Origin: Haematobia irritans
Lineage: Eukaryota; Arthropoda; Insecta; Diptera; Muscidae
Assembly (NCBI RefSeq): GCF_050003625.1
Contig: NC_134398.1
Span: forward strand, 74,763,635 to 74,827,634
Length of the DNA: 64,000 nucleotides
Direction: 5' to 3'
The notes beneath the pieces are model-generated. The model saw nothing but the letters and a program-made list of their open reading frames with translations. It had not been told where the DNA came from and searched no databases. Both the position numbers and the translations under genes were made by a program. This document shows positions 32,962 through 51,598 of this stretch, piece after piece; positions within the stretch are counted from its first letter, which is position 1, and each line of letters begins with the position of its first letter.

Positions 32962-33694
32962 ATTTTCTATTTCATGGCAGAATGATTATTTTCGATATTC
33001 GAAAGCAGTTTATCTAACAGCCCTTTTCAGGGCTACAAAATATCTTTGAAAAAGAGAACAAATTTTATGCAAACAATTTTGTTTTGTTACCTAATTTTTA
33101 TTTAAATAAATATACATTGTACTTAATCTATTTTTCACGGTAAAATTGAAATTTATAATCACATGTTTTATGGGAATTTTTCCAAAACTGGATTAGCCAA
33201 TTGGGATGTGGTAATAAACCACAGCAATTAGAATTCTAGAAAAAAAGGTTTCATGTACCTACGCATAGAGTCATCATCAAAACTCACACACACACACATC
33301 CTTTAACTACGATCAATGTAATAAAGTCTTTTACTCTGAGAAAAATATTATAGCGACGTTATTATAATGAAGAAAAATAAAAAGAAGAAATATTGAAGAA
33401 ACAGTAATGAAATGCCAAATTAGAATTTTAATAGAAGTTAGACATAGTAATGAAATGCCATAATAGAATTTTAATAAAATGAAGATTACAACATTGAATT
33501 TTTCTTAGTTGAAAAATCAATTATTTGTTATTATTCGATGGAAGATGTATTTATTTTTTTTTTATTGAAATAAAATAAGGATATTTTGTTTTTAGTTGAT
33601 CAACAAAGAAAATCTCTTTTTTAATGATTTTTGTGGCCCTGAAAAGGGCCTTTGATGGTGGAGGAAATAAATTTTCGACGAAATATGAAGCCAT

Positions 33695-34069
33695 TTACTT
33701 GGAGCTGGTGTACTTAGTAACGGCTTTGGTACCTTCACTGACAGCGTGCTTAGCCAATTCACCGGGCAATAATAGACGAACGGCAGTTTGGATTTCCCGA
33801 CTGGTGATGGTGGAACGCTTGTTGTAGTGAGCCAAACGAGAGGCTTCGGCGGCAATACGTTCGAAGATATCATTAACGAAACTGTTCATGATGCTCATTG
33901 CCTTTGAAGAGATACCAGTATCGGGATGTACTTGCTTCAACACTTTGTAAATGTAGATGGCATAACTCTCCTTACGCTTGGTGCGTCTCTTGGTCTTGTC
34001 ACCCTTTGTGATGTTCTTTTGGGCTTTGCCGGCCTTCTTTGCTGCTTTACCACTGGCTTTTGGAGGCAT
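33695..34069 (-). CDS. His2B: Histone H2B, copy 2
   Basis: Predicted protein identical to copy 1, with the start placed at MPPKASGK. Stem-loop at 33635-33650 (minus). Confidence 0.98.
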   Translation of the reverse strand: MPPKASGKAAKKAGKAQKNITKGDKTKRRTKRKESYAIYIYKVLKQVHPDTGISSKAMSIMNSFVNDIFERIAAEASRLAHYNKRSTITSREIQTAVRLLLPGELAKHAVSEGTKAVTKYTSSK

Positions 34070-34332
34070 TTTCACTATTTTTTTTTTTTCACACAAACAC
34101 TGTTTACACTGTTCAAAAGAGAATTTTGTGTGTTTGCAGCGATGAGCACACATTTGTACCATTTCGTGGACAAGATATTCAGGTAGCGGAAAACGAGCCT
34201 CTTCGTGCAGCAAAACAACCCTCAAATGTATTAAATAGCTCGAACGAAAAGTATATAAAGAACTGATTATGGGTCAAACGCTATCATTAAGTGTGTGTTT
34301 TCAGTGAAGTGAAAAAGAAAAAAAAATTTTGA

Positions 34333-34710
<378 letters not shown>

Positions 34711-35718
34711 ATTATCTACAAGAAAATGTAAATACAGACCATCGTATCTCTATCAAACAACAATCCGTCCTTTTCAGGACGACAAAACATTTTTAAAAAG
34801 AGAAAAAATACTTTCAAACAATATAATTTCATACATACTTTTTTTCTGTAACAATAAAATTTACTATAAAAAAATTTATATGAAGATATTCATCTGTTAT
34901 GGCATCGAAAAATTTCGTCACTATATATACATATATTTAGTTTATCGAAAAATTTCGCCACTTCATATTTTCATTTTGTTCCTATCTAATGCCATTTATT
35001 CCTAATATCGCAAAACAACAAATTCCCACCAATTTCATTAAGAGAGCATTCGTTTTCTGAGCCGAAGTGTTTTTATTTTCATCTGTATCAACTCTGATTA
35101 TTTACTACATATGTATCTTTTGTATGCTTTGGCAATGCCGAAGTCTAGTAGGATCGTAAGTGTTCGTAACTTCTAGCGGAAAGTTGCAAATAGTTGATGA
35201 CAGAGGAAGTTGTTTGTACCAATACATACATAATTGATTTCTGCAAAAAGAGAGTAAGAACAAATGAGACTAGGATCGAGTACAGTGCAACATAGAATCA
35301 TTTTCTTTGATTTCTGCAAAAGAGTAAGAGAATCATAGAATCATTTTCTTTGGGGAATGGGACGAGAAATGGCATATTGAGAATTGCATATATGTTTCGT
35401 ATGTATTACATTCGTAGTGTTTTTCTTTTGTAGTGTGTCATGTTTTCCAAGTGCCGACGGCAGAAAAATAGCATAGTAGTCGCCTTTGGTAAGTCCATAC
35501 ATAATTGTTTCATTGGGTTAGTAACAATGTTTTGCCGACGGCAAACCAAATGTTTGTAATTTTATTTAAACCAAGTAAATTTAAAATTTTATTAAAATAA
35601 TTAAATAAATTTGTAACAAGATGATCTCTTTTGTAAATATATTTTGTGGTCCTGAAAAGGACCGATTGTTTTTGTATTAAAGTATTTAAATATTCTCCAA
35701 ATAGCGTCAAGAAAATGT

Positions 35719-36033
<315 letters not shown>

Positions 36034-36360
36034 TCACTTTTTTTTTTAAATTCACTTCACAAACGTTGCACAAGAACTAATACTGTTCCAACATCATTTC
36101 GCTTCTATTTATACAAAAATGCCCTGAAATGCTTACTAATATTAATGACACGATCTACCCTCGGATTCGTTCGTGTATACTTCGTGTTTATACAGGCAGC
36201 TGTAAGATACAATATTTCAATCTTTCCCTACACACACCCTTAACTAACAGTTTGCGCGCTCAATTTTTCTATAAATATGCGCGTTCATGCTCGGCACACA
36301 ATTAATACTATCTTGAAAGTGTTTGTGTTCATATCGTGAAGTGAAAAAAATATAAAGTGA

Positions 36361-36774
<414 letters not shown>

Positions 36775-38263
36775 ATTTTTGACATATTAAAAGCCAACTT
36801 TTTTTACAAAAACAATCGGTCCTTTTCAGGACCACAATATTTTTATAAAAAGAGAAAAATTTTTTTCAATACTTTACAGTTGACAAGAATTTATTCTTAA
36901 TTATTTGATATCAATAAAATATATTGCATTTGTGTGTGTGTTTTTTTTTTTTTTGTATTAGGTTGGATATGAAGGGAATGTTGATATATGATGTAGATTT
37001 TGCTTTCCAATGGTTTTACATTTTTTCGTACTCATTCACAATTTATTTTCTATTAATTTATTTTTTAAAAGAAGAAAAGATATAAGTAGGAGGATTTGTT
37101 TCTTATTTTCATCTAATGCTACATTCAATGCGGCAAACATTTTATGAAATATTTTCTAACCCTATATGGCAAACTTTTCGTAACAAATCGAAGATTATTT
37201 TTGAATTTTCTAGGGTGTTTATAGTTTATATATTTCCTAAAGTCGTTAGACTTAAATTTATTCCATCTGTTGTTATAATTCTTTTAGTTTTTCTGCGAAA
37301 TTTTATATCAAAAATAGCCAATTTCTTAAAATTTGGCTAGAGGTGGTATATCAGCTATGGCAAATTTTTATTCATAGTATTTCGATTTAAAATTTTGTTA
37401 AAATGGTATTATAATCCGACATGTATTTTTTCTACGATGTTTTAATATTTTTCATATATATATTTAATTTCTTTTGCAAATATTTTAATTTTATGGTTTC
37501 AACTATATTCAACATTGTTAACATCGCTGTACATGATATACCACACCTTCACGATTATTTTAACTTTTCGTTACAATTTGACACTTTTTATTAATAATGT
37601 TATATTTTAGTATAAATGTGTGATTTCTATTATATTTTTGAATGAAAATTTCCTAAAACATTTTTAGTTTTGAGCTTTGAAATTAATTTGCAGAAAAACT
37701 TTTATTCATGGAAAATATCCCAATATGATGAATTCCACTGTCATAGACGACATAATATAATTGAATATTTTACCATGAAAACTATGCAAATTGTATAATT
37801 TTTTCGTATTTCTTTAAAGAAAACATATCAAGATTCCCTATAAATTTTTTATTTTATAAAATTTTCAATAAAAATAGTAAAATTTATATAATTTAGTTGG
37901 AAATTTATGATGACACTTTTATAAACTTTCAACTCAAAAGATTATAATACTCTAGCCCTTCAATATTATTAATTGAAATCCTTTTTGTCATTTAGGTGGA
38001 TATCTCTACTAGAGAAATGTGATAAATTCCAATTAAATATATTTACTATGTCATCATAAATTTAATTATTCTATCAAAACTTTTGTGAAAAAATTTATTC
38101 TCTTCCACACAAGAATTCACAAAATTTCGTAGCTGACTACTATGTACTTCTCATAATTCCGATGTACCCAAGAATAGCTAGGTTGAACGGTAAAAAATAT
38201 ATATAACCAACGTACACGCGTGTTAGTGTATATTAGTGTTTGAAGTGAAAAATATAGTGAAAC

Positions 38264-38929
38264 ATGTCTGACGCCGCCGTAGTTGAAGCCACCGCATCTC
38301 CAGTTGCCGCTGTTGAGAAAAAGGCACCTAAAAAAGCTGCTGCCAAGGCAAAGAAGCCCTCTGCTGCCCCATCTCATCCACCAACCCAACAAATGGTCGA
38401 TGCTGCCATCAAAACATTGAAAGAACGTGGTGGTTCATCATTGCCTGCCATCAAGAAATATTTGGCCAGCACCTACAAAGTTGATGCCCAAAAATTGGCT
38501 CCCTTCATCAAGAAGTATTTGAAGGGCGCTGTTGCCAGTGGAAAATTGATCCAAACTAAAGGTAAGGGTGCATCTGGTTCATTCAAAATGTCTAAAGCAA
38601 TGAGCGCCGAAAAGAAGAAGGCCCCAGCTGGTGATAAGAAAAAGAAGGCTGCCGCACCCAAAAAGGCCAGTGGAGAAAAGAAGGCTGCTGCAAAGAAACC
38701 TTCTGCCGCTAAGAAGACAGCAGAAAAGAAGAAGACCGAAAAGGCTAAGGCTAAAACTGCCAAAAAGACCGGTACAGTTAAAGCTAAACCAGCAAAAACC
38801 GCCGCCAAGGCCAAGGCCTCCGCCACAAAACCAAAAGCACCCAAGGCAAAAACAGTAGCAGCAGCCAAACCCAAAAAGGCCGCCGCTGCCAAGAAACCAG
38901 CTGCTAAAAAAGCCGCCGCCAAGAAGTAA
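38264..38929 (+). CDS. His1: Histone H1, copy 3
   Basis: Predicted protein identical to copy 1. Stem-loop at 38987-39002. Confidence 0.98.
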   Translation: MSDAAVVEATASPVAAVEKKAPKKAAAKAKKPSAAPSHPPTQQMVDAAIKTLKERGGSSLPAIKKYLASTYKVDAQKLAPFIKKYLKGAVASGKLIQTKGKGASGSFKMSKAMSAEKKKAPAGDKKKKAAAPKKASGEKKAAAKKPSAAKKTAEKKKTEKAKAKTAKKTGTVKAKPAKTAAKAKASATKPKAPKAKTVAAAKPKKAAAAKKPAAKKAAAKK

Positions 38930-39662
38930 ATTTTCTATTTCATGGCAGAATGATTATTTTCGATATTCGAAAGCAGTTTATCTAACAGCCCTTTTCAGGG
39001 CTACAAAATATCTTTGAAAAAGAGAACAAATTTTATGCAAACAATTTTGTTTTGTTACCTAATTTTTATTTAAATAAATATACATTGTACTTAATCTATT
39101 TTTCACGGTAAAATTGAAATTTATAATCACATGTTTTATGGGAATTTTTCCAAAACTGGATTAGCCAATTGGGATGTGGTAATAAACCACAGCAATTAGA
39201 ATTCTAGAAAAAAAGGTTTCATGTACCTACGCATAGAGTCATCATCAAAACTCACACACACACACATCCTTTAACTACGATCAATGTAATAAAGTCTTTT
39301 ACTCTGAGAAAAATATTATAGCGACGTTATTATAATGAAGAAAAATAAAAAGAAGAAATATTGAAGAAACAGTAATGAAATGCCAAATTAGAATTTTAAT
39401 AGAAGTTAGACATAGTAATGAAATGCCATAATAGAATTTTAATAAAATGAAGATTACAACATTGAATTTTTCTTAGTTGAAAAATCAATTATTTGTTATT
39501 ATTCGATGGAAGATGTATTTATTTTTTTTTTATTGAAATAAAATAAGGATATTTTGTTTTTAGTTGATCAACAAAGAAAATCTCTTTTTTAATGATTTTT
39601 GTGGCCCTGAAAAGGGCCTTTGATGGTGGAGGAAATAAATTTTCGACGAAATATGAAGCCAT

Positions 39663-40037
39663 TTACTTGGAGCTGGTGTACTTAGTAACGGCTTTGGTAC
39701 CTTCACTGACAGCGTGCTTAGCCAATTCACCGGGCAATAATAGACGAACGGCAGTTTGGATTTCCCGACTGGTGATGGTGGAACGCTTGTTGTAGTGAGC
39801 CAAACGAGAGGCTTCGGCGGCAATACGTTCGAAGATATCATTAACGAAACTGTTCATGATGCTCATTGCCTTTGAAGAGATACCAGTATCGGGATGTACT
39901 TGCTTCAACACTTTGTAAATGTAGATGGCATAACTCTCCTTACGCTTGGTGCGTCTCTTGGTCTTGTCACCCTTTGTGATGTTCTTTTGGGCTTTGCCGG
40001 CCTTCTTTGCTGCTTTACCACTGGCTTTTGGAGGCAT
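39663..40037 (-). CDS. His2B: Histone H2B, copy 3
   Basis: Predicted protein identical to copy 1. Stem-loop at 39603-39618 (minus). Confidence 0.98.
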   Translation of the reverse strand: MPPKASGKAAKKAGKAQKNITKGDKTKRRTKRKESYAIYIYKVLKQVHPDTGISSKAMSIMNSFVNDIFERIAAEASRLAHYNKRSTITSREIQTAVRLLLPGELAKHAVSEGTKAVTKYTSSK

Positions 40038-40300
40038 TTTCACTATTTTTTTTTTTTCACACAAACACTGTTTACACTGTTCAAAAGAGAATTTTGTGTG
40101 TTTGCAGCGATGAGCACACATTTGTACCATTTCGTGGACAAGATATTCAGGTAGCGGAAAACGAGCCTCTTCGTGCAGCAAAACAACCCTCAAATGTATT
40201 AAATAGCTCGAACGAAAAGTATATAAAGAACTGATTATGGGTCAAACGCTATCATTAAGTGTGTGTTTTCAGTGAAGTGAAAAAGAAAAAAAAATTTTGA

Positions 40301-40678
<378 letters not shown>

Positions 40679-41686
40679 ATTATCTACAAGAAAATGTAAA
40701 TACAGACCATCGTATCTCTATCAAACAACAATCCGTCCTTTTCAGGACGACAAAACATTTTTAAAAAGAGAAAAAATACTTTCAAACAATATAATTTCAT
40801 ACATACTTTTTTTCTGTAACAATAAAATTTACTATAAAAAAATTTATATGAAGATATTCATCTGTTATGGCATCGAAAAATTTCGTCACTATATATACAT
40901 ATATTTAGTTTATCGAAAAATTTCGCCACTTCATATTTTCATTTTGTTCCTATCTAATGCCATTTATTCCTAATATCGCAAAACAACAAATTCCCACCAA
41001 TTTCATTAAGAGAGCATTCGTTTTCTGAGCCGAAGTGTTTTTATTTTCATCTGTATCAACTCTGATTATTTACTACATATGTATCTTTTGTATGCTTTGG
41101 CAATGCCGAAGTCTAGTAGGATCGTAAGTGTTCGTAACTTCTAGCGGAAAGTTGCAAATAGTTGATGACAGAGGAAGTTGTTTGTACCAATACATACATA
41201 ATTGATTTCTGCAAAAAGAGAGTAAGAACAAATGAGACTAGGATCGAGTACAGTGCAACATAGAATCATTTTCTTTGATTTCTGCAAAAGAGTAAGAGAA
41301 TCATAGAATCATTTTCTTTGGGGAATGGGACGAGAAATGGCATATTGAGAATTGCATATATGTTTCGTATGTATTACATTCGTAGTGTTTTTCTTTTGTA
41401 GTGTGTCATGTTTTCCAAGTGCCGACGGCAGAAAAATAGCATAGTAGTCGCCTTTGGTAAGTCCATACATAATTGTTTCATTGGGTTAGTAACAATGTTT
41501 TGCCGACGGCAAACCAAATGTTTGTAATTTTATTTAAACCAAGTAAATTTAAAATTTTATTAAAATAATTAAATAAATTTGTAACAAGATGATCTCTTTT
41601 GTAAATATATTTTGTGGTCCTGAAAAGGACCGATTGTTTTTGTATTAAAGTATTTAAATATTCTCCAAATAGCGTCAAGAAAATGT

Positions 41687-42001
<315 letters not shown>

Positions 42002-42328
42002 TCACTTTTTTTTTTAAATTCACTTCACAAACGTTGCACAAGAACTAATACTGTTCCAACATCATTTCGCTTCTATTTATACAAAAATGCCCTGAAATGC
42101 TTACTAATATTAATGACACGATCTACCCTCGGATTCGTTCGTGTATACTTCGTGTTTATACAGGCAGCTGTAAGATACAATATTTCAATCTTTCCCTACA
42201 CACACCCTTAACTAACAGTTTGCGCGCTCAATTTTTCTATAAATATGCGCGTTCATGCTCGGCACACAATTAATACTATCTTGAAAGTGTTTGTGTTCAT
42301 ATCGTGAAGTGAAAAAAATATAAAGTGA

Positions 42329-42742
<414 letters not shown>

Positions 42743-44231
42743 ATTTTTGACATATTAAAAGCCAACTTTTTTTACAAAAACAATCGGTCCTTTTCAGGAC
42801 CACAATATTTTTATAAAAAGAGAAAAATTTTTTTCAATACTTTACAGTTGACAAGAATTTATTCTTAATTATTTGATATCAATAAAATATATTGCATTTG
42901 TGTGTGTGTTTTTTTTTTTTTTGTATTAGGTTGGATATGAAGGGAATGTTGATATATGATGTAGATTTTGCTTTCCAATGGTTTTACATTTTTTCGTACT
43001 CATTCACAATTTATTTTCTATTAATTTATTTTTTAAAAGAAGAAAAGATATAAGTAGGAGGATTTGTTTCTTATTTTCATCTAATGCTACATTCAATGCG
43101 GCAAACATTTTATGAAATATTTTCTAACCCTATATGGCAAACTTTTCGTAACAAATCGAAGATTATTTTTGAATTTTCTAGGGTGTTTATAGTTTATATA
43201 TTTCCTAAAGTCGTTAGACTTAAATTTATTCCATCTGTTGTTATAATTCTTTTAGTTTTTCTGCGAAATTTTATATCAAAAATAGCCAATTTCTTAAAAT
43301 TTGGCTAGAGGTGGTATATCAGCTATGGCAAATTTTTATTCATAGTATTTCGATTTAAAATTTTGTTAAAATGGTATTATAATCCGACATGTATTTTTTC
43401 TACGATGTTTTAATATTTTTCATATATATATTTAATTTCTTTTGCAAATATTTTAATTTTATGGTTTCAACTATATTCAACATTGTTAACATCGCTGTAC
43501 ATGATATACCACACCTTCACGATTATTTTAACTTTTCGTTACAATTTGACACTTTTTATTAATAATGTTATATTTTAGTATAAATGTGTGATTTCTATTA
43601 TATTTTTGAATGAAAATTTCCTAAAACATTTTTAGTTTTGAGCTTTGAAATTAATTTGCAGAAAAACTTTTATTCATGGAAAATATCCCAATATGATGAA
43701 TTCCACTGTCATAGACGACATAATATAATTGAATATTTTACCATGAAAACTATGCAAATTGTATAATTTTTTCGTATTTCTTTAAAGAAAACATATCAAG
43801 ATTCCCTATAAATTTTTTATTTTATAAAATTTTCAATAAAAATAGTAAAATTTATATAATTTAGTTGGAAATTTATGATGACACTTTTATAAACTTTCAA
43901 CTCAAAAGATTATAATACTCTAGCCCTTCAATATTATTAATTGAAATCCTTTTTGTCATTTAGGTGGATATCTCTACTAGAGAAATGTGATAAATTCCAA
44001 TTAAATATATTTACTATGTCATCATAAATTTAATTATTCTATCAAAACTTTTGTGAAAAAATTTATTCTCTTCCACACAAGAATTCACAAAATTTCGTAG
44101 CTGACTACTATGTACTTCTCATAATTCCGATGTACCCAAGAATAGCTAGGTTGAACGGTAAAAAATATATATAACCAACGTACACGCGTGTTAGTGTATA
44201 TTAGTGTTTGAAGTGAAAAATATAGTGAAAC

Positions 44232-44897
44232 ATGTCTGACGCCGCCGTAGTTGAAGCCACCGCATCTCCAGTTGCCGCTGTTGAGAAAAAGGCACCTAAA
44301 AAAGCTGCTGCCAAGGCAAAGAAGCCCTCTGCTGCCCCATCTCATCCACCAACCCAACAAATGGTCGATGCTGCCATCAAAACATTGAAAGAACGTGGTG
44401 GTTCATCATTGCCTGCCATCAAGAAATATTTGGCCAGCACCTACAAAGTTGATGCCCAAAAATTGGCTCCCTTCATCAAGAAGTATTTGAAGGGCGCTGT
44501 TGCCAGTGGAAAATTGATCCAAACTAAAGGTAAGGGTGCATCTGGTTCATTCAAAATGTCTAAAGCAATGAGCGCCGAAAAGAAGAAGGCCCCAGCTGGT
44601 GATAAGAAAAAGAAGGCTGCCGCACCCAAAAAGGCCAGTGGAGAAAAGAAGGCTGCTGCAAAGAAACCTTCTGCCGCTAAGAAGACAGCAGAAAAGAAGA
44701 AGACCGAAAAGGCTAAGGCTAAAACTGCCAAAAAGACCGGTACAGTTAAAGCTAAACCAGCAAAAACCGCCGCCAAGGCCAAGGCCTCCGCCACAAAACC
44801 AAAAGCACCCAAGGCAAAAACAGTAGCAGCAGCCAAACCCAAAAAGGCCGCCGCTGCCAAGAAACCAGCTGCTAAAAAAGCCGCCGCCAAGAAGTAA
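44232..44897 (+). CDS. His1: Histone H1, copy 4
   Basis: Predicted protein identical to copy 1. Stem-loop at 44955-44970. Confidence 0.98.
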   Translation: MSDAAVVEATASPVAAVEKKAPKKAAAKAKKPSAAPSHPPTQQMVDAAIKTLKERGGSSLPAIKKYLASTYKVDAQKLAPFIKKYLKGAVASGKLIQTKGKGASGSFKMSKAMSAEKKKAPAGDKKKKAAAPKKASGEKKAAAKKPSAAKKTAEKKKTEKAKAKTAKKTGTVKAKPAKTAAKAKASATKPKAPKAKTVAAAKPKKAAAAKKPAAKKAAAKK

Positions 44898-45630
44898 ATT
44901 TTCTATTTCATGGCAGAATGATTATTTTCGATATTCGAAAGCAGTTTATCTAACAGCCCTTTTCAGGGCTACAAAATATCTTTGAAAAAGAGAACAAATT
45001 TTATGCAAACAATTTTGTTTTGTTACCTAATTTTTATTTAAATAAATATACATTGTACTTAATCTATTTTTCACGGTAAAATTGAAATTTATAATCACAT
45101 GTTTTATGGGAATTTTTCCAAAACTGGATTAGCCAATTGGGATGTGGTAATAAACCACAGCAATTAGAATTCTAGAAAAAAAGGTTTCATGTACCTACGC
45201 ATAGAGTCATCATCAAAACTCACACACACACACATCCTTTAACTACGATCAATGTAATAAAGTCTTTTACTCTGAGAAAAATATTATAGCGACGTTATTA
45301 TAATGAAGAAAAATAAAAAGAAGAAATATTGAAGAAACAGTAATGAAATGCCAAATTAGAATTTTAATAGAAGTTAGACATAGTAATGAAATGCCATAAT
45401 AGAATTTTAATAAAATGAAGATTACAACATTGAATTTTTCTTAGTTGAAAAATCAATTATTTGTTATTATTCGATGGAAGATGTATTTATTTTTTTTTTA
45501 TTGAAATAAAATAAGGATATTTTGTTTTTAGTTGATCAACAAAGAAAATCTCTTTTTTAATGATTTTTGTGGCCCTGAAAAGGGCCTTTGATGGTGGAGG
45601 AAATAAATTTTCGACGAAATATGAAGCCAT

Positions 45631-46005
45631 TTACTTGGAGCTGGTGTACTTAGTAACGGCTTTGGTACCTTCACTGACAGCGTGCTTAGCCAATTCACCG
45701 GGCAATAATAGACGAACGGCAGTTTGGATTTCCCGACTGGTGATGGTGGAACGCTTGTTGTAGTGAGCCAAACGAGAGGCTTCGGCGGCAATACGTTCGA
45801 AGATATCATTAACGAAACTGTTCATGATGCTCATTGCCTTTGAAGAGATACCAGTATCGGGATGTACTTGCTTCAACACTTTGTAAATGTAGATGGCATA
45901 ACTCTCCTTACGCTTGGTGCGTCTCTTGGTCTTGTCACCCTTTGTGATGTTCTTTTGGGCTTTGCCGGCCTTCTTTGCTGCTTTACCACTGGCTTTTGGA
46001 GGCAT
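45631..46005 (-). CDS. His2B: Histone H2B, copy 4
   Basis: Predicted protein identical to copy 1. Stem-loop at 45571-45586 (minus). Confidence 0.98.
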   Translation of the reverse strand: MPPKASGKAAKKAGKAQKNITKGDKTKRRTKRKESYAIYIYKVLKQVHPDTGISSKAMSIMNSFVNDIFERIAAEASRLAHYNKRSTITSREIQTAVRLLLPGELAKHAVSEGTKAVTKYTSSK

Positions 46006-46268
46006 TTTCACTATTTTTTTTTTTTCACACAAACACTGTTTACACTGTTCAAAAGAGAATTTTGTGTGTTTGCAGCGATGAGCACACATTTGTACCATTT
46101 CGTGGACAAGATATTCAGGTAGCGGAAAACGAGCCTCTTCGTGCAGCAAAACAACCCTCAAATGTATTAAATAGCTCGAACGAAAAGTATATAAAGAACT
46201 GATTATGGGTCAAACGCTATCATTAAGTGTGTGTTTTCAGTGAAGTGAAAAAGAAAAAAAAATTTTGA

Positions 46269-46646
<378 letters not shown>

Positions 46647-47654
46647 ATTATCTACAAGAAAATGTAAATACAGACCATCGTATCTCTATCAAACAACAAT
46701 CCGTCCTTTTCAGGACGACAAAACATTTTTAAAAAGAGAAAAAATACTTTCAAACAATATAATTTCATACATACTTTTTTTCTGTAACAATAAAATTTAC
46801 TATAAAAAAATTTATATGAAGATATTCATCTGTTATGGCATCGAAAAATTTCGTCACTATATATACATATATTTAGTTTATCGAAAAATTTCGCCACTTC
46901 ATATTTTCATTTTGTTCCTATCTAATGCCATTTATTCCTAATATCGCAAAACAACAAATTCCCACCAATTTCATTAAGAGAGCATTCGTTTTCTGAGCCG
47001 AAGTGTTTTTATTTTCATCTGTATCAACTCTGATTATTTACTACATATGTATCTTTTGTATGCTTTGGCAATGCCGAAGTCTAGTAGGATCGTAAGTGTT
47101 CGTAACTTCTAGCGGAAAGTTGCAAATAGTTGATGACAGAGGAAGTTGTTTGTACCAATACATACATAATTGATTTCTGCAAAAAGAGAGTAAGAACAAA
47201 TGAGACTAGGATCGAGTACAGTGCAACATAGAATCATTTTCTTTGATTTCTGCAAAAGAGTAAGAGAATCATAGAATCATTTTCTTTGGGGAATGGGACG
47301 AGAAATGGCATATTGAGAATTGCATATATGTTTCGTATGTATTACATTCGTAGTGTTTTTCTTTTGTAGTGTGTCATGTTTTCCAAGTGCCGACGGCAGA
47401 AAAATAGCATAGTAGTCGCCTTTGGTAAGTCCATACATAATTGTTTCATTGGGTTAGTAACAATGTTTTGCCGACGGCAAACCAAATGTTTGTAATTTTA
47501 TTTAAACCAAGTAAATTTAAAATTTTATTAAAATAATTAAATAAATTTGTAACAAGATGATCTCTTTTGTAAATATATTTTGTGGTCCTGAAAAGGACCG
47601 ATTGTTTTTGTATTAAAGTATTTAAATATTCTCCAAATAGCGTCAAGAAAATGT

Positions 47655-47969
<315 letters not shown>

Positions 47970-48296
47970 TCACTTTTTTTTTTAAATTCACTTCACAAAC
48001 GTTGCACAAGAACTAATACTGTTCCAACATCATTTCGCTTCTATTTATACAAAAATGCCCTGAAATGCTTACTAATATTAATGACACGATCTACCCTCGG
48101 ATTCGTTCGTGTATACTTCGTGTTTATACAGGCAGCTGTAAGATACAATATTTCAATCTTTCCCTACACACACCCTTAACTAACAGTTTGCGCGCTCAAT
48201 TTTTCTATAAATATGCGCGTTCATGCTCGGCACACAATTAATACTATCTTGAAAGTGTTTGTGTTCATATCGTGAAGTGAAAAAAATATAAAGTGA

Positions 48297-48710
<414 letters not shown>

Positions 48711-50199
48711 ATTTTTGACATATTAAAAGCCAACTTTTTTTACAAAAACAATCGGTCCTTTTCAGGACCACAATATTTTTATAAAAAGAGAAAAATTTTT
48801 TTCAATACTTTACAGTTGACAAGAATTTATTCTTAATTATTTGATATCAATAAAATATATTGCATTTGTGTGTGTGTTTTTTTTTTTTTTGTATTAGGTT
48901 GGATATGAAGGGAATGTTGATATATGATGTAGATTTTGCTTTCCAATGGTTTTACATTTTTTCGTACTCATTCACAATTTATTTTCTATTAATTTATTTT
49001 TTAAAAGAAGAAAAGATATAAGTAGGAGGATTTGTTTCTTATTTTCATCTAATGCTACATTCAATGCGGCAAACATTTTATGAAATATTTTCTAACCCTA
49101 TATGGCAAACTTTTCGTAACAAATCGAAGATTATTTTTGAATTTTCTAGGGTGTTTATAGTTTATATATTTCCTAAAGTCGTTAGACTTAAATTTATTCC
49201 ATCTGTTGTTATAATTCTTTTAGTTTTTCTGCGAAATTTTATATCAAAAATAGCCAATTTCTTAAAATTTGGCTAGAGGTGGTATATCAGCTATGGCAAA
49301 TTTTTATTCATAGTATTTCGATTTAAAATTTTGTTAAAATGGTATTATAATCCGACATGTATTTTTTCTACGATGTTTTAATATTTTTCATATATATATT
49401 TAATTTCTTTTGCAAATATTTTAATTTTATGGTTTCAACTATATTCAACATTGTTAACATCGCTGTACATGATATACCACACCTTCACGATTATTTTAAC
49501 TTTTCGTTACAATTTGACACTTTTTATTAATAATGTTATATTTTAGTATAAATGTGTGATTTCTATTATATTTTTGAATGAAAATTTCCTAAAACATTTT
49601 TAGTTTTGAGCTTTGAAATTAATTTGCAGAAAAACTTTTATTCATGGAAAATATCCCAATATGATGAATTCCACTGTCATAGACGACATAATATAATTGA
49701 ATATTTTACCATGAAAACTATGCAAATTGTATAATTTTTTCGTATTTCTTTAAAGAAAACATATCAAGATTCCCTATAAATTTTTTATTTTATAAAATTT
49801 TCAATAAAAATAGTAAAATTTATATAATTTAGTTGGAAATTTATGATGACACTTTTATAAACTTTCAACTCAAAAGATTATAATACTCTAGCCCTTCAAT
49901 ATTATTAATTGAAATCCTTTTTGTCATTTAGGTGGATATCTCTACTAGAGAAATGTGATAAATTCCAATTAAATATATTTACTATGTCATCATAAATTTA
50001 ATTATTCTATCAAAACTTTTGTGAAAAAATTTATTCTCTTCCACACAAGAATTCACAAAATTTCGTAGCTGACTACTATGTACTTCTCATAATTCCGATG
50101 TACCCAAGAATAGCTAGGTTGAACGGTAAAAAATATATATAACCAACGTACACGCGTGTTAGTGTATATTAGTGTTTGAAGTGAAAAATATAGTGAAAC

Positions 50200-50865
50200 A
50201 TGTCTGACGCCGCCGTAGTTGAAGCCACCGCATCTCCAGTTGCCGCTGTTGAGAAAAAGGCACCTAAAAAAGCTGCTGCCAAGGCAAAGAAGCCCTCTGC
50301 TGCCCCATCTCATCCACCAACCCAACAAATGGTCGATGCTGCCATCAAAACATTGAAAGAACGTGGTGGTTCATCATTGCCTGCCATCAAGAAATATTTG
50401 GCCAGCACCTACAAAGTTGATGCCCAAAAATTGGCTCCCTTCATCAAGAAGTATTTGAAGGGCGCTGTTGCCAGTGGAAAATTGATCCAAACTAAAGGTA
50501 AGGGTGCATCTGGTTCATTCAAAATGTCTAAAGCAATGAGCGCCGAAAAGAAGAAGGCCCCAGCTGGTGATAAGAAAAAGAAGGCTGCCGCACCCAAAAA
50601 GGCCAGTGGAGAAAAGAAGGCTGCTGCAAAGAAACCTTCTGCCGCTAAGAAGACAGCAGAAAAGAAGAAGACCGAAAAGGCTAAGGCTAAAACTGCCAAA
50701 AAGACCGGTACAGTTAAAGCTAAACCAGCAAAAACCGCCGCCAAGGCCAAGGCCTCCGCCACAAAACCAAAAGCACCCAAGGCAAAAACAGTAGCAGCAG
50801 CCAAACCCAAAAAGGCCGCCGCTGCCAAGAAACCAGCTGCTAAAAAAGCCGCCGCCAAGAAGTAA
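50200..50865 (+). CDS. His1: Histone H1, copy 5
   Basis: Predicted protein identical to copy 1. Stem-loop at 50923-50938. Confidence 0.98.
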   Translation: MSDAAVVEATASPVAAVEKKAPKKAAAKAKKPSAAPSHPPTQQMVDAAIKTLKERGGSSLPAIKKYLASTYKVDAQKLAPFIKKYLKGAVASGKLIQTKGKGASGSFKMSKAMSAEKKKAPAGDKKKKAAAPKKASGEKKAAAKKPSAAKKTAEKKKTEKAKAKTAKKTGTVKAKPAKTAAKAKASATKPKAPKAKTVAAAKPKKAAAAKKPAAKKAAAKK

Positions 50866-51598
50866 ATTTTCTATTTCATGGCAGAATGATTATTTTCGAT
50901 ATTCGAAAGCAGTTTATCTAACAGCCCTTTTCAGGGCTACAAAATATCTTTGAAAAAGAGAACAAATTTTATGCAAACAATTTTGTTTTGTTACCTAATT
51001 TTTATTTAAATAAATATACATTGTACTTAATCTATTTTTCACGGTAAAATTGAAATTTATAATCACATGTTTTATGGGAATTTTTCCAAAACTGGATTAG
51101 CCAATTGGGATGTGGTAATAAACCACAGCAATTAGAATTCTAGAAAAAAAGGTTTCATGTACCTACGCATAGAGTCATCATCAAAACTCACACACACACA
51201 CATCCTTTAACTACGATCAATGTAATAAAGTCTTTTACTCTGAGAAAAATATTATAGCGACGTTATTATAATGAAGAAAAATAAAAAGAAGAAATATTGA
51301 AGAAACAGTAATGAAATGCCAAATTAGAATTTTAATAGAAGTTAGACATAGTAATGAAATGCCATAATAGAATTTTAATAAAATGAAGATTACAACATTG
51401 AATTTTTCTTAGTTGAAAAATCAATTATTTGTTATTATTCGATGGAAGATGTATTTATTTTTTTTTTATTGAAATAAAATAAGGATATTTTGTTTTTAGT
51501 TGATCAACAAAGAAAATCTCTTTTTTAATGATTTTTGTGGCCCTGAAAAGGGCCTTTGATGGTGGAGGAAATAAATTTTCGACGAAATATGAAGCCAT